The notes under the pieces were generated by a model that saw nothing but the letters and a program-made list of their open reading frames with translations, did no database searches and had not been told where the DNA came from. Positions 1 through 10,263 of a stretch of DNA of 64,000 nt are shown here, one piece after another. Position 1 is the stretch's first letter, and each line of letters opens with the position of its first letter. The stretch is from Streptomyces sp. NBC_01306. Lineage in GTDB: Bacteria; Actinomycetota; Actinomycetes; Streptomycetales; Streptomycetaceae. The position numbers and the translations under genes were made by a program. The stretch lies in assembly GCF_026340465.1 (NCBI RefSeq), contig NZ_JAPEPC010000003.1, positions 1 through 64,000 of the forward strand. The letters are read 5' to 3'.

Positions 1-711
1 CATGTCGTCGGCCGGCCGGGTCCGCTTCGCGGCGACGAGGTCGTCCAGAACCTCGTAGAGCAGGCCTGTGTTGGCGGTGGCCTGCTCCACCGAGAGGGTT
101 GTGTCGAAGACACCGTTGACAACTGCCCGGAACTCTTCGCTCCGGTCACTGGGCAGCCCCATCAGATGGCTGATGACACGGATGGGCAGCGGGTGTGCGA
201 GACGCGTGCGGAGGTCGACCGGTTCCCCGGCCTCCGCTTCTTCCCGTTCTTCCAAGGCGTCGATCAGCTCGGATGTGAGGGCCTCGATGCGGTGCTTCAG
301 TGCGGTGATCCGCCGGGCGCTGAAGGCGGGGGCGACCAGCCGCCGCAGTCTGCGGTGCTCGCTGCCGTAGGCGGTGAACATGTTCTCGACGGCGATCCAC
401 AGGGCGAGTGGCCATGTCTGTACGACTCCGGGGAACGCGGGCCAGTGCTGCCGCGCGTCCTTGGAGACGTCAGGGCTGGTCAGTAACCTCTTCAGCAGTG
501 CGGGGTCGGTAACGGCCCACGCCGTGACGCCGAGGATGTCGACGCGGGCGGCGGCGCCCTGCGCGCGTAGCTCCCGGTGTTCGGCGTGGGATGCGGCTCC
601 GGTGGGGTCGAGCACGATGGGCCCGGAGGTGATGGGCCCGAAGGTGATGGGCTCGGGGGCGGCGGGCTCGGGGTTGACCACGGTGGAGTTCTCCATCTCG
701 AATCCGGACAT
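1..711 (-). CDS. Cytochrome P450, N-terminal part (runs off left edge)
   Basis: The reading frame enters from the left edge, so only about the first 237 residues are present. They match the front half of actinobacterial CYP107/CYP105-type P450s: the phrase IVLDPTGAASHAEH, then VSKDARQHWPAF, then the C-helix stretch VENMFTAYGSEHRRLRRL, whose HxxxR contacts the haem propionates. The I-helix oxygen-binding motif and the haem Cys loop lie outside the window. The start is uncertain: in-frame ATGs sit at 732, 711 and 696, and none has a strong ribosome binding site. P450s of this class are soluble monooxygenases that need a ferredoxin partner; none is seen here and the substrate cannot be inferred. 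Confidence 0.85.
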   Translation of the reverse strand, partial: MSGFEMENSTVVNPEPAAPEPITFGPITSGPIVLDPTGAASHAEHRELRAQGAAARVDILGVTAWAVTDPALLKRLLTSPDVSKDARQHWPAFPGVVQTWPLALWIAVENMFTAYGSEHRRLRRLVAPAFSARRITALKHRIEALTSELIDALEEREEAEAGEPVDLRTRLAHPLPIRVISHLMGLPSDRSEEFRAVVNGVFDTTLSVEQATANTGLLYEVLDDLVAAKRTRPADDM

Positions 712-937
712 GGTCCGCGAAGCGAAGGCCATGGGGCTGGGGGAGGGGCAGGATCCTGTGCGGAGCGGATCGGTCGCCGCTGTCTCCGGTTGTCTCCGGT
801 GCGGAAGCCGCCGGATGGCGCCCTGGGGAAACGCGCGGGGTCGGCGGCTGCTGGAGCTTGCCCTACCCAGGCGGCGACGCGTCAATACCCAAGTGTCCGC
901 ACCTGTCGATGTGTTCAGGGGGCCGCGCGCTCCCAGG

Positions 938-980
938 TCACTCCCGTATCACTCCCTTCCATGATCACTCCTTGGAGTGA
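938..980. promoter_or_regulatory. TCACTCC repeat cluster upstream of secreted-protein gene
   Basis: The 347-base gap between the P450 and the secreted-protein gene holds three direct copies of TCACTCC (938-944, 949-955, 965-971) and one inverted copy, GGAGTGA (974-980). The last two form a 16-base palindrome with a TT centre. The first two copies are 11 bases apart, one helical turn. This looks like a regulator binding region; which of the divergent genes it controls is not known. The rest of the gap shows only a short tandem repeat (TGTCTCCGGT, about 780-800). Confidence 0.4.
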
Positions 981-1058
981 CGGATGCATCACGCTGTGTG
1001 CGTCTGGGCAGATCGGGATCGCACGCACACACCGTCATGAAGGGAACTCGAAGTCCAT

Positions 1059-1430
1059 ATGAACGCTCAGCCCCGTCCGCGCCGCACCTTCCGCCGCATC
1101 TTCACCGCCGCACTCGGCGCGGCGGCCCTCACGCTCACCTTCTCCGGCTCCGCCCAGGCTGCGGAGGGCGACTTCACCTACGTATTCCATGACCCGAGCG
1201 GCGCCCCGCACCTCGGGCACCTGACCGATCCGCCGAGCCGGGAGTGCATCACGCTCCCTCAGGTGGCGGACGAGTGGCTCACGCCCTCCGCCCACAGTCC
1301 GCGCAACTTCACCGATGCCACGGCCACCGTCTTCACCGGCGCCGACTGCCGGGGCGACCACTTCTCCCTCCGGCCCCACGGAGGGCACGCCTCGGAGCGG
1401 CTGAAGCTGCGCTCAGTTGTCTTCTCCTGA
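1059..1430 (+). CDS. Small secreted protein, beta/gamma-crystallin-like C-terminus
   Basis: A 123-residue protein with a clear Sec signal peptide: basic start RPRRTFRR, hydrophobic core AALGAAALTLTF, and a cleavage site after SAQA (about residue 34). The mature part is about 90 residues and has two cysteines (in RECITL and GADCRGDHF), suggesting one disulfide. The end, ATVFTGADCRGDHFSL followed by LKLRSVVFS, resembles a Greek-key motif of the beta/gamma-crystallin or protease-inhibitor I36 type. That resemblance is read by eye and is weak. No function can be assigned. The gene stands alone between a divergent P450 and a strong terminator at 1501. Confidence 0.7.
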   Translation: MNAQPRPRRTFRRIFTAALGAAALTLTFSGSAQAAEGDFTYVFHDPSGAPHLGHLTDPPSRECITLPQVADEWLTPSAHSPRNFTDATATVFTGADCRGDHFSLRPHGGHASERLKLRSVVFS

Positions 1431-1500
1431 TCCCTGGCCCTGATCCTGGCCTGATCTCTGATCCGCTGGATTCGGTGAGCTGCTGAGCCGCCGATCCGCG

Positions 1501-1532
1501 CGCTCGGCTCCTCGGGCCCGAGGAGCCGAGCG
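1501..1532 (+). terminator. Perfect 32-base palindromic hairpin
   Basis: The arm CGCTCGGCTCCTCGGG (1501-1516) is followed at once by its exact reverse complement (1517-1532). This gives a very GC-rich hairpin 70 bases after the secreted-protein gene. There is no T-run, which is usual for Streptomyces terminators. Confidence 0.7.
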
Positions 1533-1582
1533 CCGGAGGCCGGGGTCGTTCCCACGCCCGGGATGGAATCCCTGCCGTCTTA

Positions 1583-1602
1583 GGTATGGTGGCGGTGATA
1601 CC
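1583..1602. promoter_or_regulatory. GGTA-N12-TACC operator candidate before ArsR gene
   Basis: GGTA (1583-1586) and TACC (1599-1602) flank 12 bases, with the dyad extended by A and T on the outside. It lies about 60 bases before the ArsR start. The same GGTA-N12-TACC layout occurs twice before the epimerase gene (3866 and 3908), which suggests one regulator binds all three. Confidence 0.45.
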
Positions 1603-1660
1603 TGCAGCGGCAGGTCGGGCTACGCGGTACGAAGCAATCCGTATCCGAGGGTGAGGGATC

Positions 1661-1993
1661 ATGGCGGACGAGCTGGGGCATCCGAGCCTTGAGGAAATGG
1701 ACCTGGGTAAGGTCCTGACGGCCCTTTCCGATCCGCTGCGCCGCCGCGTCGTGACGGAGCTGATCGTCGAGCCGGGGGATGCGGAGCGCACCTGCGCATC
1801 CTTCAACCTGCCGGTCTCGAAGTCGACTTGTACCCATCACTTCCGGGTGCTGCGCGAGTCTGGGCTGGTCACGGATATGGACTACGGCAACCGCCGCGGG
1901 GTGCGACTCAGGCGGCTGGAGGTCGAGCAGCGGTTCCCCGGCCTGCTGGAGTTGCTCGCCCAGAATACCGGGACCGCCCGTCCGCAGGCGTAA
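1661..1993 (+). CDS. ArsR-family winged-helix transcriptional regulator
   Basis: A 110-residue protein of usual ArsR/SmtB size. The N-terminal phrase LGKVLTALSDPLRRRVVTEL is the typical first helix pair. The recognition helix region SKSTCTHHFRVLRESGLV matches the SxSTxSHHLxxLRxAGLV consensus and is followed by the wing (NRRGVRLR). No cysteine pair typical of metal sensors is present, so it more likely senses a small molecule or redox state through other residues. A GGTA-N12-TACC site lies just upstream and two more precede the epimerase at 3829, so autoregulation plus control of that gene is a reasonable inference. Confidence 0.88.
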   Translation: MADELGHPSLEEMDLGKVLTALSDPLRRRVVTELIVEPGDAERTCASFNLPVSKSTCTHHFRVLRESGLVTDMDYGNRRGVRLRRLEVEQRFPGLLELLAQNTGTARPQA

Positions 1994-2058
1994 CACCCCG
2001 GCGCCCTGCCCGACCCGGAACGCATCCCGTCGCCCGGGTCGTGTCCGAGCCCCCGAGT

Positions 2059-2697
2059 TCAGCGGCCGATACTCTTCGGCGTGCGGCGGCGCAGCCACTC
2101 CGAGGGCTTGCGGTATGGGGGCCGGGCGGTGATGTCGCCACCGCGGGACCGCCCGGACAGCTGCACACGAAGGGTGACGGGAGCGTCCGGGCCTGATGCC
2201 GGCCGGATCTTCACGTCGCCGCTGCTGCGCTCCAGGTCGTCAATGTCGACCACGATGCCCGGCCGGGTCACCAGGGTCAGGTTTCCCCCGATGCGCAGAT
2301 CGACATCGATGTGCAGGGTGCTGTGGGTGATCACCGCGTCGGTGAAGTCCAGCTTCGCATCGCCGAACATCAGCCGGATCTCCATGCGGCGCGGAACCAG
2401 CCAGCGGCCGGTGCGGGTGACATCGCCGAAACGCTGGTCGATGCGGACCAGTTCCCTGGCTTGTGGGGGCATTCCTTCCGAGGGCAGATCGGCGGTCAGC
2501 TCGGCCAGTTGGTCCAGGGTGCGGGCGGAGAGTGCGGCGTCCAGGCGCTCGTCCAGCTCGGCCGCGGTGAGCCGGCCGTCGCCCGCGGCCACCTGCAGAA
2601 TTTCGACGACCTGGTCCCGCTCGCGGTCGGACGCCCGCAGTGCGGGCGTCGTGCCGTTCCCGGAAGAGTCGTCAGCTGGCCTCTGTTCACCCGTCAT
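2059..2697 (-). CDS. DUF1707 (SHOCT-like) domain protein
   Basis: A 212-residue protein. Residues 21-72 form the DUF1707 domain, read as LRASDRERDQVVEILQVAAG followed by GRLTAAELDERLDAALSART. The remainder is a predicted beta-rich domain (MFGDAKLDFTDAVI, LRIGGNLTLVTRPG) like the DUF2154/LiaF C-terminal domain often attached to DUF1707. There is no membrane segment, so it is probably cytoplasmic. These proteins are widespread in Streptomyces and their function is unknown. The ATG at 2697 is chosen because the DUF1707 domain follows directly; a longer upstream frame lacks domain similarity. It converges with the ArsR gene. Confidence 0.8.
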   Translation of the reverse strand: MTGEQRPADDSSGNGTTPALRASDRERDQVVEILQVAAGDGRLTAAELDERLDAALSARTLDQLAELTADLPSEGMPPQARELVRIDQRFGDVTRTGRWLVPRRMEIRLMFGDAKLDFTDAVITHSTLHIDVDLRIGGNLTLVTRPGIVVDIDDLERSSGDVKIRPASGPDAPVTLRVQLSGRSRGGDITARPPYRKPSEWLRRRTPKSIGR

Positions 2698-2773
2698 GCC
2701 CGCATTCTGGTCGACGGCCCAGGGTCCCGCAACACTGGGTGATGGCGGTCGATGGTGAGTGATTCCCGGGGAG

Positions 2774-3829
2774 TTACGGGACAATCTTCCGCTTGCGGAA
2801 TTCCTCGAAGATGCTGATGAACATCTGCTCGGTCTCGACGTACTCGTGGAAGCCTGCCCGCCGTGACTTCGATGTGTCGGCGAACATGTCGTAGTCGAGT
2901 CCGAACACGAAGTCGCCGAAGTTCCAGCAGGAGACTTCCTCGTATGAGTGCGCGAGACCGTACCGGGCCGACATCTCGTTCCACAGGGCCTCTTTGTCCG
3001 CCATGACGGTGGTGAGAGACATCTGCAGAGGCGGGGCGACATCCATCTCGAAGTACGCGGCGATCCTGGGCCACATCTCCTCCCACCGGAACAGATCGCC
3101 GTTGGCGATGTTGAAGGCCTGTCCCTCTCCGTTCGCGTCGGTCGCCGCCCAGACTGTCGCCTTCGCGAGCAGGCCGGCGTCCGTCATCTCGAAGAGGCTG
3201 GTGTAGGCGCCGGGCTTGCCCGGGAAGCGCAGGGGCAGGCCGAGCTCCTTCGAGATGGACGCGTACACGGCGATGACCAGGGCCAGATTCATCGGGTTGC
3301 CGAGAGCGGCGCCGCCCACCATCGAAGGGCGGATCGCCGACCACGTCCACGGCTTGCCCTGGCTCCGGCGTTCCAGGAAGGACTGCTGGTCCACGTTGAA
3401 CTCCGGCGGCATGTGTCCCGCGTCGCTCTCCCGTGCCGGGGTCTTGAACGGGCCGAGGTGCGCGCCGTAGACCTTGTAGCCCTGCATCAGGCTGATGTGC
3501 CGCAGACCGGACGCCACCGGCTCGATGGCGTCAACGGAATTCACCAGCATGGCGAGGTTCGGGGGTACGAGCTCCGCCCAGGTCGGCCGGTCCTGGAACG
3601 CCGCGTAGAAGATGTGCGTCACTTCGGTCAGCCCGCCGAGCTTCTGGCGGGCGTCATCGGCGTCCAGCAGATCCACGGCGATGTAGCGCACTCGGCCCGT
3701 GTCCGTGCCTCCGCGCCGGGAAACCCCGATGATCTCCCAGTCGTTGAGATCGCGGAGGTGCTGGATGGTGTCGCGGCCGACAACTCCGTTCGCCCCGACG
3801 ACCAGGGCGACTTTGCGTTCCGGATTCAT
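2774..3829 (-). CDS. NAD(P)-dependent epimerase/reductase, PRISE-like SDR
   Basis: A 351-residue extended short-chain dehydrogenase. The dinucleotide-binding motif GANGVVG is at residues 12-18, followed by a basic stretch (SRRGG) that suits NADP. The body follows the progesterone-5-beta-reductase/iridoid-synthase-like family: THIFYAAF, then MQGYKVYGAHLGPFKTPARE with the Tyr/Lys pair, then AFNIANGDLFRWEEMWPRIA near the C-terminus. Bacterial members probably reduce enones or act on sugars; the substrate is unknown. ATG 3829 is preferred over a start 50 codons upstream because the Rossmann motif follows directly. Two GGTA-N12-TACC sites lie 37-98 bases before the start. Confidence 0.85.
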   Translation of the reverse strand: MNPERKVALVVGANGVVGRDTIQHLRDLNDWEIIGVSRRGGTDTGRVRYIAVDLLDADDARQKLGGLTEVTHIFYAAFQDRPTWAELVPPNLAMLVNSVDAIEPVASGLRHISLMQGYKVYGAHLGPFKTPARESDAGHMPPEFNVDQQSFLERRSQGKPWTWSAIRPSMVGGAALGNPMNLALVIAVYASISKELGLPLRFPGKPGAYTSLFEMTDAGLLAKATVWAATDANGEGQAFNIANGDLFRWEEMWPRIAAYFEMDVAPPLQMSLTTVMADKEALWNEMSARYGLAHSYEEVSCWNFGDFVFGLDYDMFADTSKSRRAGFHEYVETEQMFISIFEEFRKRKIVP

Positions 3830-3865
3830 GACGCGGCTCCTGAAGTTGACCGTGCGCAGTGGATT

Positions 3866-3927
3866 GGTACGACTGTCTTCGTACCTATGGAGTGAATCAC
3901 GTCGCAAGGTATGGCGCAAGGCGTACC
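3866..3927. promoter_or_regulatory. Two GGTA-N12-TACC operator candidates before the epimerase gene
   Basis: Site one spans 3866-3885, with 7-base arms GGTACGA and TCGTACC and a 6-base spacer. Site two spans 3908-3927, within AGGTA and TACCT arms. They are 42 bases apart, four helical turns, on the promoter side of the minus-strand epimerase gene. Both match the site before the ArsR gene in layout. Confidence 0.5.
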
Positions 3928-4089
3928 TGCGGGTCTGTGCCGAGTGAGGTCGGTGCCGTTCGAAGGCCCTTGCCCGCACTGCGAGCGGCTGTGCCCCGGA
4001 CGGCGATCGGGACCTGAACCGCCGTCGGCTGTTCTAGAGTTCCCAGGTCAGTCCCCGTCACTTGATGACCTGAGAAGGAAGCATGGATT

Positions 4090-6063
<1,974 letters not shown>

Positions 6064-6080
6064 CCGCGCGGCTCGGGTCC

Positions 6081-6116
6081 CGGGAGCGTCCCGCCGCACT
6101 GGGCGGGACGCTCCCG
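6081..6116 (+). terminator. Intrinsic terminator after htpG
   Basis: A 15-base-pair perfect stem, arm CGGGAGCGTCCCGCC (6081-6095), pairs with 6102-6116 around a 6-base loop and is followed by TCTT. A second hairpin (arms GCGGTCGG at 6131-6138 and its complement at 6144-6151) follows and may serve the convergent esterase gene. Confidence 0.85.
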
Positions 6117-6241
6117 TCTTCCGGGAATGCGCGGTCGGACTGGCCGACCGCGTTTGACCTGAGCAGACTGGGCCGGCTTGGACCGACTTGGACTGGCCGG
6201 GGCCGACCTGGGCCGGCCTGGGCGCTCGTCGGTGCTTCCTG

Positions 6242-7360
6242 TCAGCGCATCGGCACCTGGTGCGTCAGCCAGCGGAAAACCTCCGGAACCTGTTGCCTCC
6301 AGACCACGGTGGCGTGCCCGCCCGCATCGGCGGGCAGTCTCACGGCCTGGACGGTCGTCGGGCGTCTGGCCGCCTGCCTGAGGGCCACCGCACCCTGGTA
6401 GCCGTCACCGGACGCACCGGAGACGAACAGCGCCACCCTGGGCGGAACCCGGTCGTGCCGGAGGATTTTCCACGGGTTGTTCCGGTTACGCAGCTGAAGT
6501 GTCCGAGCGGTGAGCGAGGCAGGTTCGCCGACCGGGTCGTTGTAGCCGGACAGACCGATCGCGGCACGGTAGCGGTCCGGGTGCCGGACAGCCAGTTCGA
6601 CCGCGCAGTGCGCGCCGGCCGAGTAGCCCGCGACGGCCCAGCCGGCCGGCCGGCGCTCGGCCCGGAAGTTGTCCGTCACCATCTTGTGTACGTCAACACT
6701 GAGCCAGGTGTCGGCGTTGACCTTGCCGGGGATGTTGGCGCAGCCGGTGTCGACGTTGCCCAGCAGCGTCGTCCGGGGCGCGACGATGATGTACGGGGCC
6801 ACGTCACCGCGCTGCATCATCGGTGCGAGCTGCGTGTTGACGTGCAGGCTCCCGAACCAGGCCCGTGCGGAACCGGGGTAGCCGGGGAGCACTTCGACCA
6901 CCGGGAAGTTCCGGTGCCGGTAGGCCGGTTGACCGTACTGCGGCGGCAGCCAGACGTAGACCTCGCCCTCAACACCGGAGATCCGGCCCTTGAGCTGGGT
7001 CACCTGCACTCCGGGGCCCATCCGGGGGTCGCCGGCCGGGTGGAACTTCTGCTTGATCCGTGGCTCGCTCCTGACTGACTTGCCGCCGGTTCCGTCCGGG
7101 CCGAGATCGGCGGCGGCATGCACGTGGTTGCCGGTGCCGAGGAGGTCGGCCCAGTTGTCGTAGAGGCCGTTGGAGTTGTTGACGATCACGAACACCAGGA
7201 GCACCCCGGTGGCCTGGACGACGACCAGCATGGCCAGTCGCGCGGTGTGCCGCACCGCGCCGGGACCGCGGATCCGCCCCCAGAACAGCAGCGGAAACGC
7301 GAGTGCCGCCGCCACCAGCACGATCGACGTCAGGAAGAAGGGTGTCCCCGTAAGGCTCAT
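6242..7360 (-). CDS. Membrane-anchored alpha/beta-hydrolase esterase (esterase D/mycolyltransferase-like)
   Basis: A 372-residue protein. Two N-terminal hydrophobic segments (FFLTSIVLVAAALAFPLLF and LAMLVVVQATGVLLVFVIV) anchor or export it. The catalytic domain, from about residue 110, has the putative-esterase fold: VYVWLPPQY, PVVEVLPGYPGS, and the nucleophile elbow AVAGYSAGAHCAVELA, in which the GYSAG serine is the likely nucleophile. AGGHATVVW supplies the probable His late in the chain. Such proteins cleave acyl esters outside the membrane; the substrate is unknown. ATG 7360 has GGAGACGAG upstream. It converges with htpG. Confidence 0.85.
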   Translation of the reverse strand: MSLTGTPFFLTSIVLVAAALAFPLLFWGRIRGPGAVRHTARLAMLVVVQATGVLLVFVIVNNSNGLYDNWADLLGTGNHVHAAADLGPDGTGGKSVRSEPRIKQKFHPAGDPRMGPGVQVTQLKGRISGVEGEVYVWLPPQYGQPAYRHRNFPVVEVLPGYPGSARAWFGSLHVNTQLAPMMQRGDVAPYIIVAPRTTLLGNVDTGCANIPGKVNADTWLSVDVHKMVTDNFRAERRPAGWAVAGYSAGAHCAVELAVRHPDRYRAAIGLSGYNDPVGEPASLTARTLQLRNRNNPWKILRHDRVPPRVALFVSGASGDGYQGAVALRQAARRPTTVQAVRLPADAGGHATVVWRQQVPEVFRWLTHQVPMR

Positions 7361-7813
7361 CAGATTCTCGTCTCCGGATAACGAGGAGCCGCAGGGGCAT
7401 TGCTGCCCGCCCCGGGCCCCGGTCCGGTGAGGGAGATGGCCGAGGGCGCGCCGGGGTTCCCGAACCGCGTGGATCGCGGGACAGGTCACATCCGTATCCC
7501 CGTGCCGGATGCGCGCGTATCCGGCTGCGGTGTTCCGCTCGCCGGTTCGTCGACGACCAACTCCCCACTGCCTTTCGTGACTGCCTTTCGTGCCGGGCCG
7601 CCGCGGGCTAATGTGCGGGTACCGAGACCGACGAGGAGCCAGCCCATGCCCGGTCGCCCGAGCGCGCGTTGACGCCGTAGGCCGTTGAGCGGCCTGTCAT
7701 CGCGTGCTGCCTCAGATCCGCGGCACAGCGAGCCTTCCCCTCCCTGAACCGCCGGTGCACCTGCCGTGCGCCGGGTGGCGGGCCTCGTTCTCGGTACCCC
7801 CAAGGGGCACACT
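7361..7813. other. Intergenic region with a 13-base tandem duplication
   Basis: This 450-base divergent promoter region lies between the esterase and an MFS gene. It contains ACTGCCTTTCGTG twice in immediate tandem (7567-7579 and 7580-7592). No gene or other structure is convincing. Confidence 0.5.
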
Positions 7814-9163
7814 GTGTCGTCCGATTCCTCAGCTGTATCCGATGCCGGCCGGCCGGTTCCGTCCCGCCTGTGGAGGGACCGGGACTTCCGAAGGCTCTGG
7901 CTCGGCCAGGCATCCTCCCAAATCGGCGAGCAGACAAGCCTGGTGGTCCTGCCGCTGATCGCCGTACTGACGCTCGACACGGACGCCGGCCGGCTGGGCG
8001 TCCTCCGCGCGGTGGGGCAGGCGCCGATCCTGCTGTTCTCGCTCTTCGCCGGCGCTTGGGTCGACAGACGGCAGGCCCGCACGGTGATGGTGCTGACGGA
8101 CGCGGGCCGGGCACTGGCGCTGGGCGGCGCCGCGCTGGCCGGCCTCCTGGGCGGACTCGGCCTGCCGGCACTGCTCGTGGTCGCCTTCGTTGCCGGAACC
8201 CTGTCCGTGTACTTCGATGTGGCGTACCAGGCGTCTCTCGTACGGCTGGTACGACGCGATCAACTGGTACGGGGCAACAGCGCGCTGGAGGGCTGCCGGT
8301 CAGCGGCTCAGCTGGGCGGCCCCGCACTCGGGGGTGCGATGGTGTCGCTTCTGTCGGCGCCCGTCGGGGCCGCGTGCAGCGCTGGGTTCTTCGTGCTGTC
8401 GGTCCTGTCGATCGGGCGGATCCGGCGCCGCGAAGCGGTCCCGTCGGCCTCGTCGGTCGCATCGACCCCGGTGAAGGCGGAGAATCCGGAACCCCCTCGG
8501 GTATGGCTGCGGATCCATCAGGGTCTGCGCTTCGTCGTCGGCGATACCTGGCTGCGGATCGTGGGCCTCGCCTCGGCCGCCTTCCAGTTCTCCTTCGCCG
8601 CCATGATGACCGCCTATCTGCTCTTCCTGCCGAGGGAACTGCACCTTTCGGGGGCCGCCGTCGGCCTGGCGCTTGCTGCGACGGGTCCGGGCGCGCTCCT
8701 GGGGTCGCTGCTCGCCGCCCGGCTGCCGGGCCGGTTCGGTCATGGCGCCGTGCTTGTGGGCGCTGCGGTGCTCGGGGACGGGGCGACGCTGTGTGTGCCC
8801 CTGCTGCACGGTCCCTCAGGGGGGACGATGGCCGCGCTCCTGTCGGTCAACTTCGTGTTCGGCACCTTCGGCCAGCTGGTGAACGTCACGGCCATGTCTC
8901 TCCGGCAGGCCGTTACTCCGGAGGGGATGCAGGGTCGCGTCACAGCGACGATCACGTTCGCCGGCATGGGCCTGACCCCGCTGGGCTCTCTGCTCGGTGG
9001 CTGTCTCGTCCAGCAGTGGGGGCTGCGCACGAGTCTCCTGGTGACAGCCGCCGGCATGATGGTGTCGCCGCTGCTGATGGTCCTGTCACCGCTCGCCCGG
9101 GTGGGACGGACACTGCCGGTTCCGAAGGCCGTACCCCCGGGCGGGCGCCCGCCGATGACGTAG
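7814..9163 (+). CDS. MFS transporter (drug/siderophore exporter type)
   Basis: About 449 residues with twelve hydrophobic segments. The start LWRDRDFRRLWLGQASSQIG and the loop AGAWVDRRQARTVMVLTDAGR between helices 2 and 3 are typical of the EntS/MefA-like exporter group. The second half repeats the pattern (LPGRFGHGAVLVGAAVLG). GTG 7814 is chosen because AAGGGG lies 6 bases upstream and the family motif begins soon after; a start 16 codons earlier is possible. It would sit in the cytoplasmic membrane and export a small molecule by proton antiport. No dedicated regulator is adjacent. Confidence 0.88.
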   Translation: MSSDSSAVSDAGRPVPSRLWRDRDFRRLWLGQASSQIGEQTSLVVLPLIAVLTLDTDAGRLGVLRAVGQAPILLFSLFAGAWVDRRQARTVMVLTDAGRALALGGAALAGLLGGLGLPALLVVAFVAGTLSVYFDVAYQASLVRLVRRDQLVRGNSALEGCRSAAQLGGPALGGAMVSLLSAPVGAACSAGFFVLSVLSIGRIRRREAVPSASSVASTPVKAENPEPPRVWLRIHQGLRFVVGDTWLRIVGLASAAFQFSFAAMMTAYLLFLPRELHLSGAAVGLALAATGPGALLGSLLAARLPGRFGHGAVLVGAAVLGDGATLCVPLLHGPSGGTMAALLSVNFVFGTFGQLVNVTAMSLRQAVTPEGMQGRVTATITFAGMGLTPLGSLLGGCLVQQWGLRTSLLVTAAGMMVSPLLMVLSPLARVGRTLPVPKAVPPGGRPPMT

Positions 9164-9180
9164 TGGTGGACGTGCGAACA

Positions 9181-9460
9181 TCAGTCCAGTGTCTGAGTGA
9201 GTTCGCTGCGGTCCGACGTGTGCACGACCCTGCCGCGTGCGCCATTGACGATCGGCATATACGGCGGGACATGACCGCATTCGACATCGGCGATGATCGG
9301 CACGTTCAGCGGTCCGAGTGCGTCGATATCCACATCGCCCCGGCCGTCCAGCCTGGTCCGTCCACCTGCCGGGGGCGTCGAGCAGGTACGTACACGCCTT
9401 CGGCTCGGCCCGGAAGTCGTCTCATCCCGTGGTGCGGTGACGGTTCGGCGGGGGGCGCGG
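9181..9460 (-). pseudogene. C-terminal remnant of S66 LD-carboxypeptidase (MccF-like)
   Basis: The last 48 residues of this frame read DALGPLNVPIIADVECGHVP followed by PYMPIVNGARGRVV, the C-terminal end of S66 peptidases; the GH of CGHVPPY corresponds to the catalytic His. Upstream, the coding signal moves into another frame (RAEGVYVPARRP beside RTRLDGRGDVDI), so at least one frameshift is present. The N-terminal domain with the serine nucleophile is missing. Intact relatives trim cell-wall peptides or detoxify microcin C-like compounds. This copy is a relic. Confidence 0.7.
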
Positions 9461-9532
9461 GTATCGAACTGACATACGCCAGATCCTGGCACGGGACTGG
9501 CGTGTCACCAAGGGGATTCCGGCGGTCGCGCA

Positions 9533-9973
9533 TCACGAGGTCTCGAACGCCTGGGTGACGGCGAGACTGTCCTCGTAGACGTGGTGCCGGGTGACGAGGC
9601 CGCCCTCGACCGTGAGGTGCAGTGCGAACCGGGCCCGGTAGGCGCGTCCGGTGGGCAGGGCGGTCTGGCGGATCTCGCCGAGCACGACCGCGTCGCTGCC
9701 GTCGATGAGGATGCGCTCGATCTCGGTGGCCGCGAGCCCGGGAACATGGTGCTCCGCCAACTCGCGGTAGTGCGCGGCGGCATCGGCCCGGGTGGACCGG
9801 TGGCGGATCCACGGTGTGGCCGAGCGCCCGTGCTCGGCCTCCGGCCAGTCCAGCTTCCAGTCGCCCTTCTCGGCGTACAGCTCGGCGATCCGCTCGGGGT
9901 CGCCCTCACCGATCCGGCGCAGCAGCTCCTCCACCAGGGTGCGGGTGGTCATGGGCGTGGTTGTTGTGGGCAC
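9533..9973 (-). CDS. SnoaL-like / NTF2-fold protein
   Basis: A 146-residue protein with the nuclear-transport-factor-2 fold of SnoaL-like enzymes: the helix MTTRTLVEELLRRIGEGDPE, then IAELYAEKGDWKLDWPEAEH, then the beta-rich second half (GSDAVVLGEIRQTALPTG, ALHLTVEGGLVTRHHVYEDS). The family includes polyketide cyclases, ketosteroid isomerase relatives and many small-molecule isomerases. GTG 9973 is chosen because GGAGAGGAA lies 7 bases upstream. No neighbouring pathway genes help to define a substrate. Confidence 0.8.
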   Translation of the reverse strand: MPTTTTPMTTRTLVEELLRRIGEGDPERIAELYAEKGDWKLDWPEAEHGRSATPWIRHRSTRADAAAHYRELAEHHVPGLAATEIERILIDGSDAVVLGEIRQTALPTGRAYRARFALHLTVEGGLVTRHHVYEDSLAVTQAFETS

Positions 9974-10263
9974 GTGCGTTTCCTCTCCACTGCTCAACTA
10001 CGGTGTTCCGCCGGGTCTTTTCGGGCTTCTGTAGCTGTATCTACGGGGTCCGCATCGCGGTGGTGCGGACAACGCCATTCTCGGCGGCGTCGTGAGCGCT
10101 CGGCAATTACCTCCCGGGTAAGCGCGCGACCCCGAGCTCCCCTCGCGTCAGGAGGGATGTGCCGGCCGCCTCCAGAACGCCGTCTCCGATGCGTGGCGGT
10201 TTTCCGGCACTGGTTGGCAGAATATTGGAAGTGCGACAGCCCCGGGATGCCGAGCATGGATGT

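Noticed and set aside
6160..6225. Degenerate GGCCGGCTTGGACCGA-like repeats after htpG
   Set aside because: Simple GC-rich sequence drift downstream of the terminators; no regular unit or pairing that would support a functional element.
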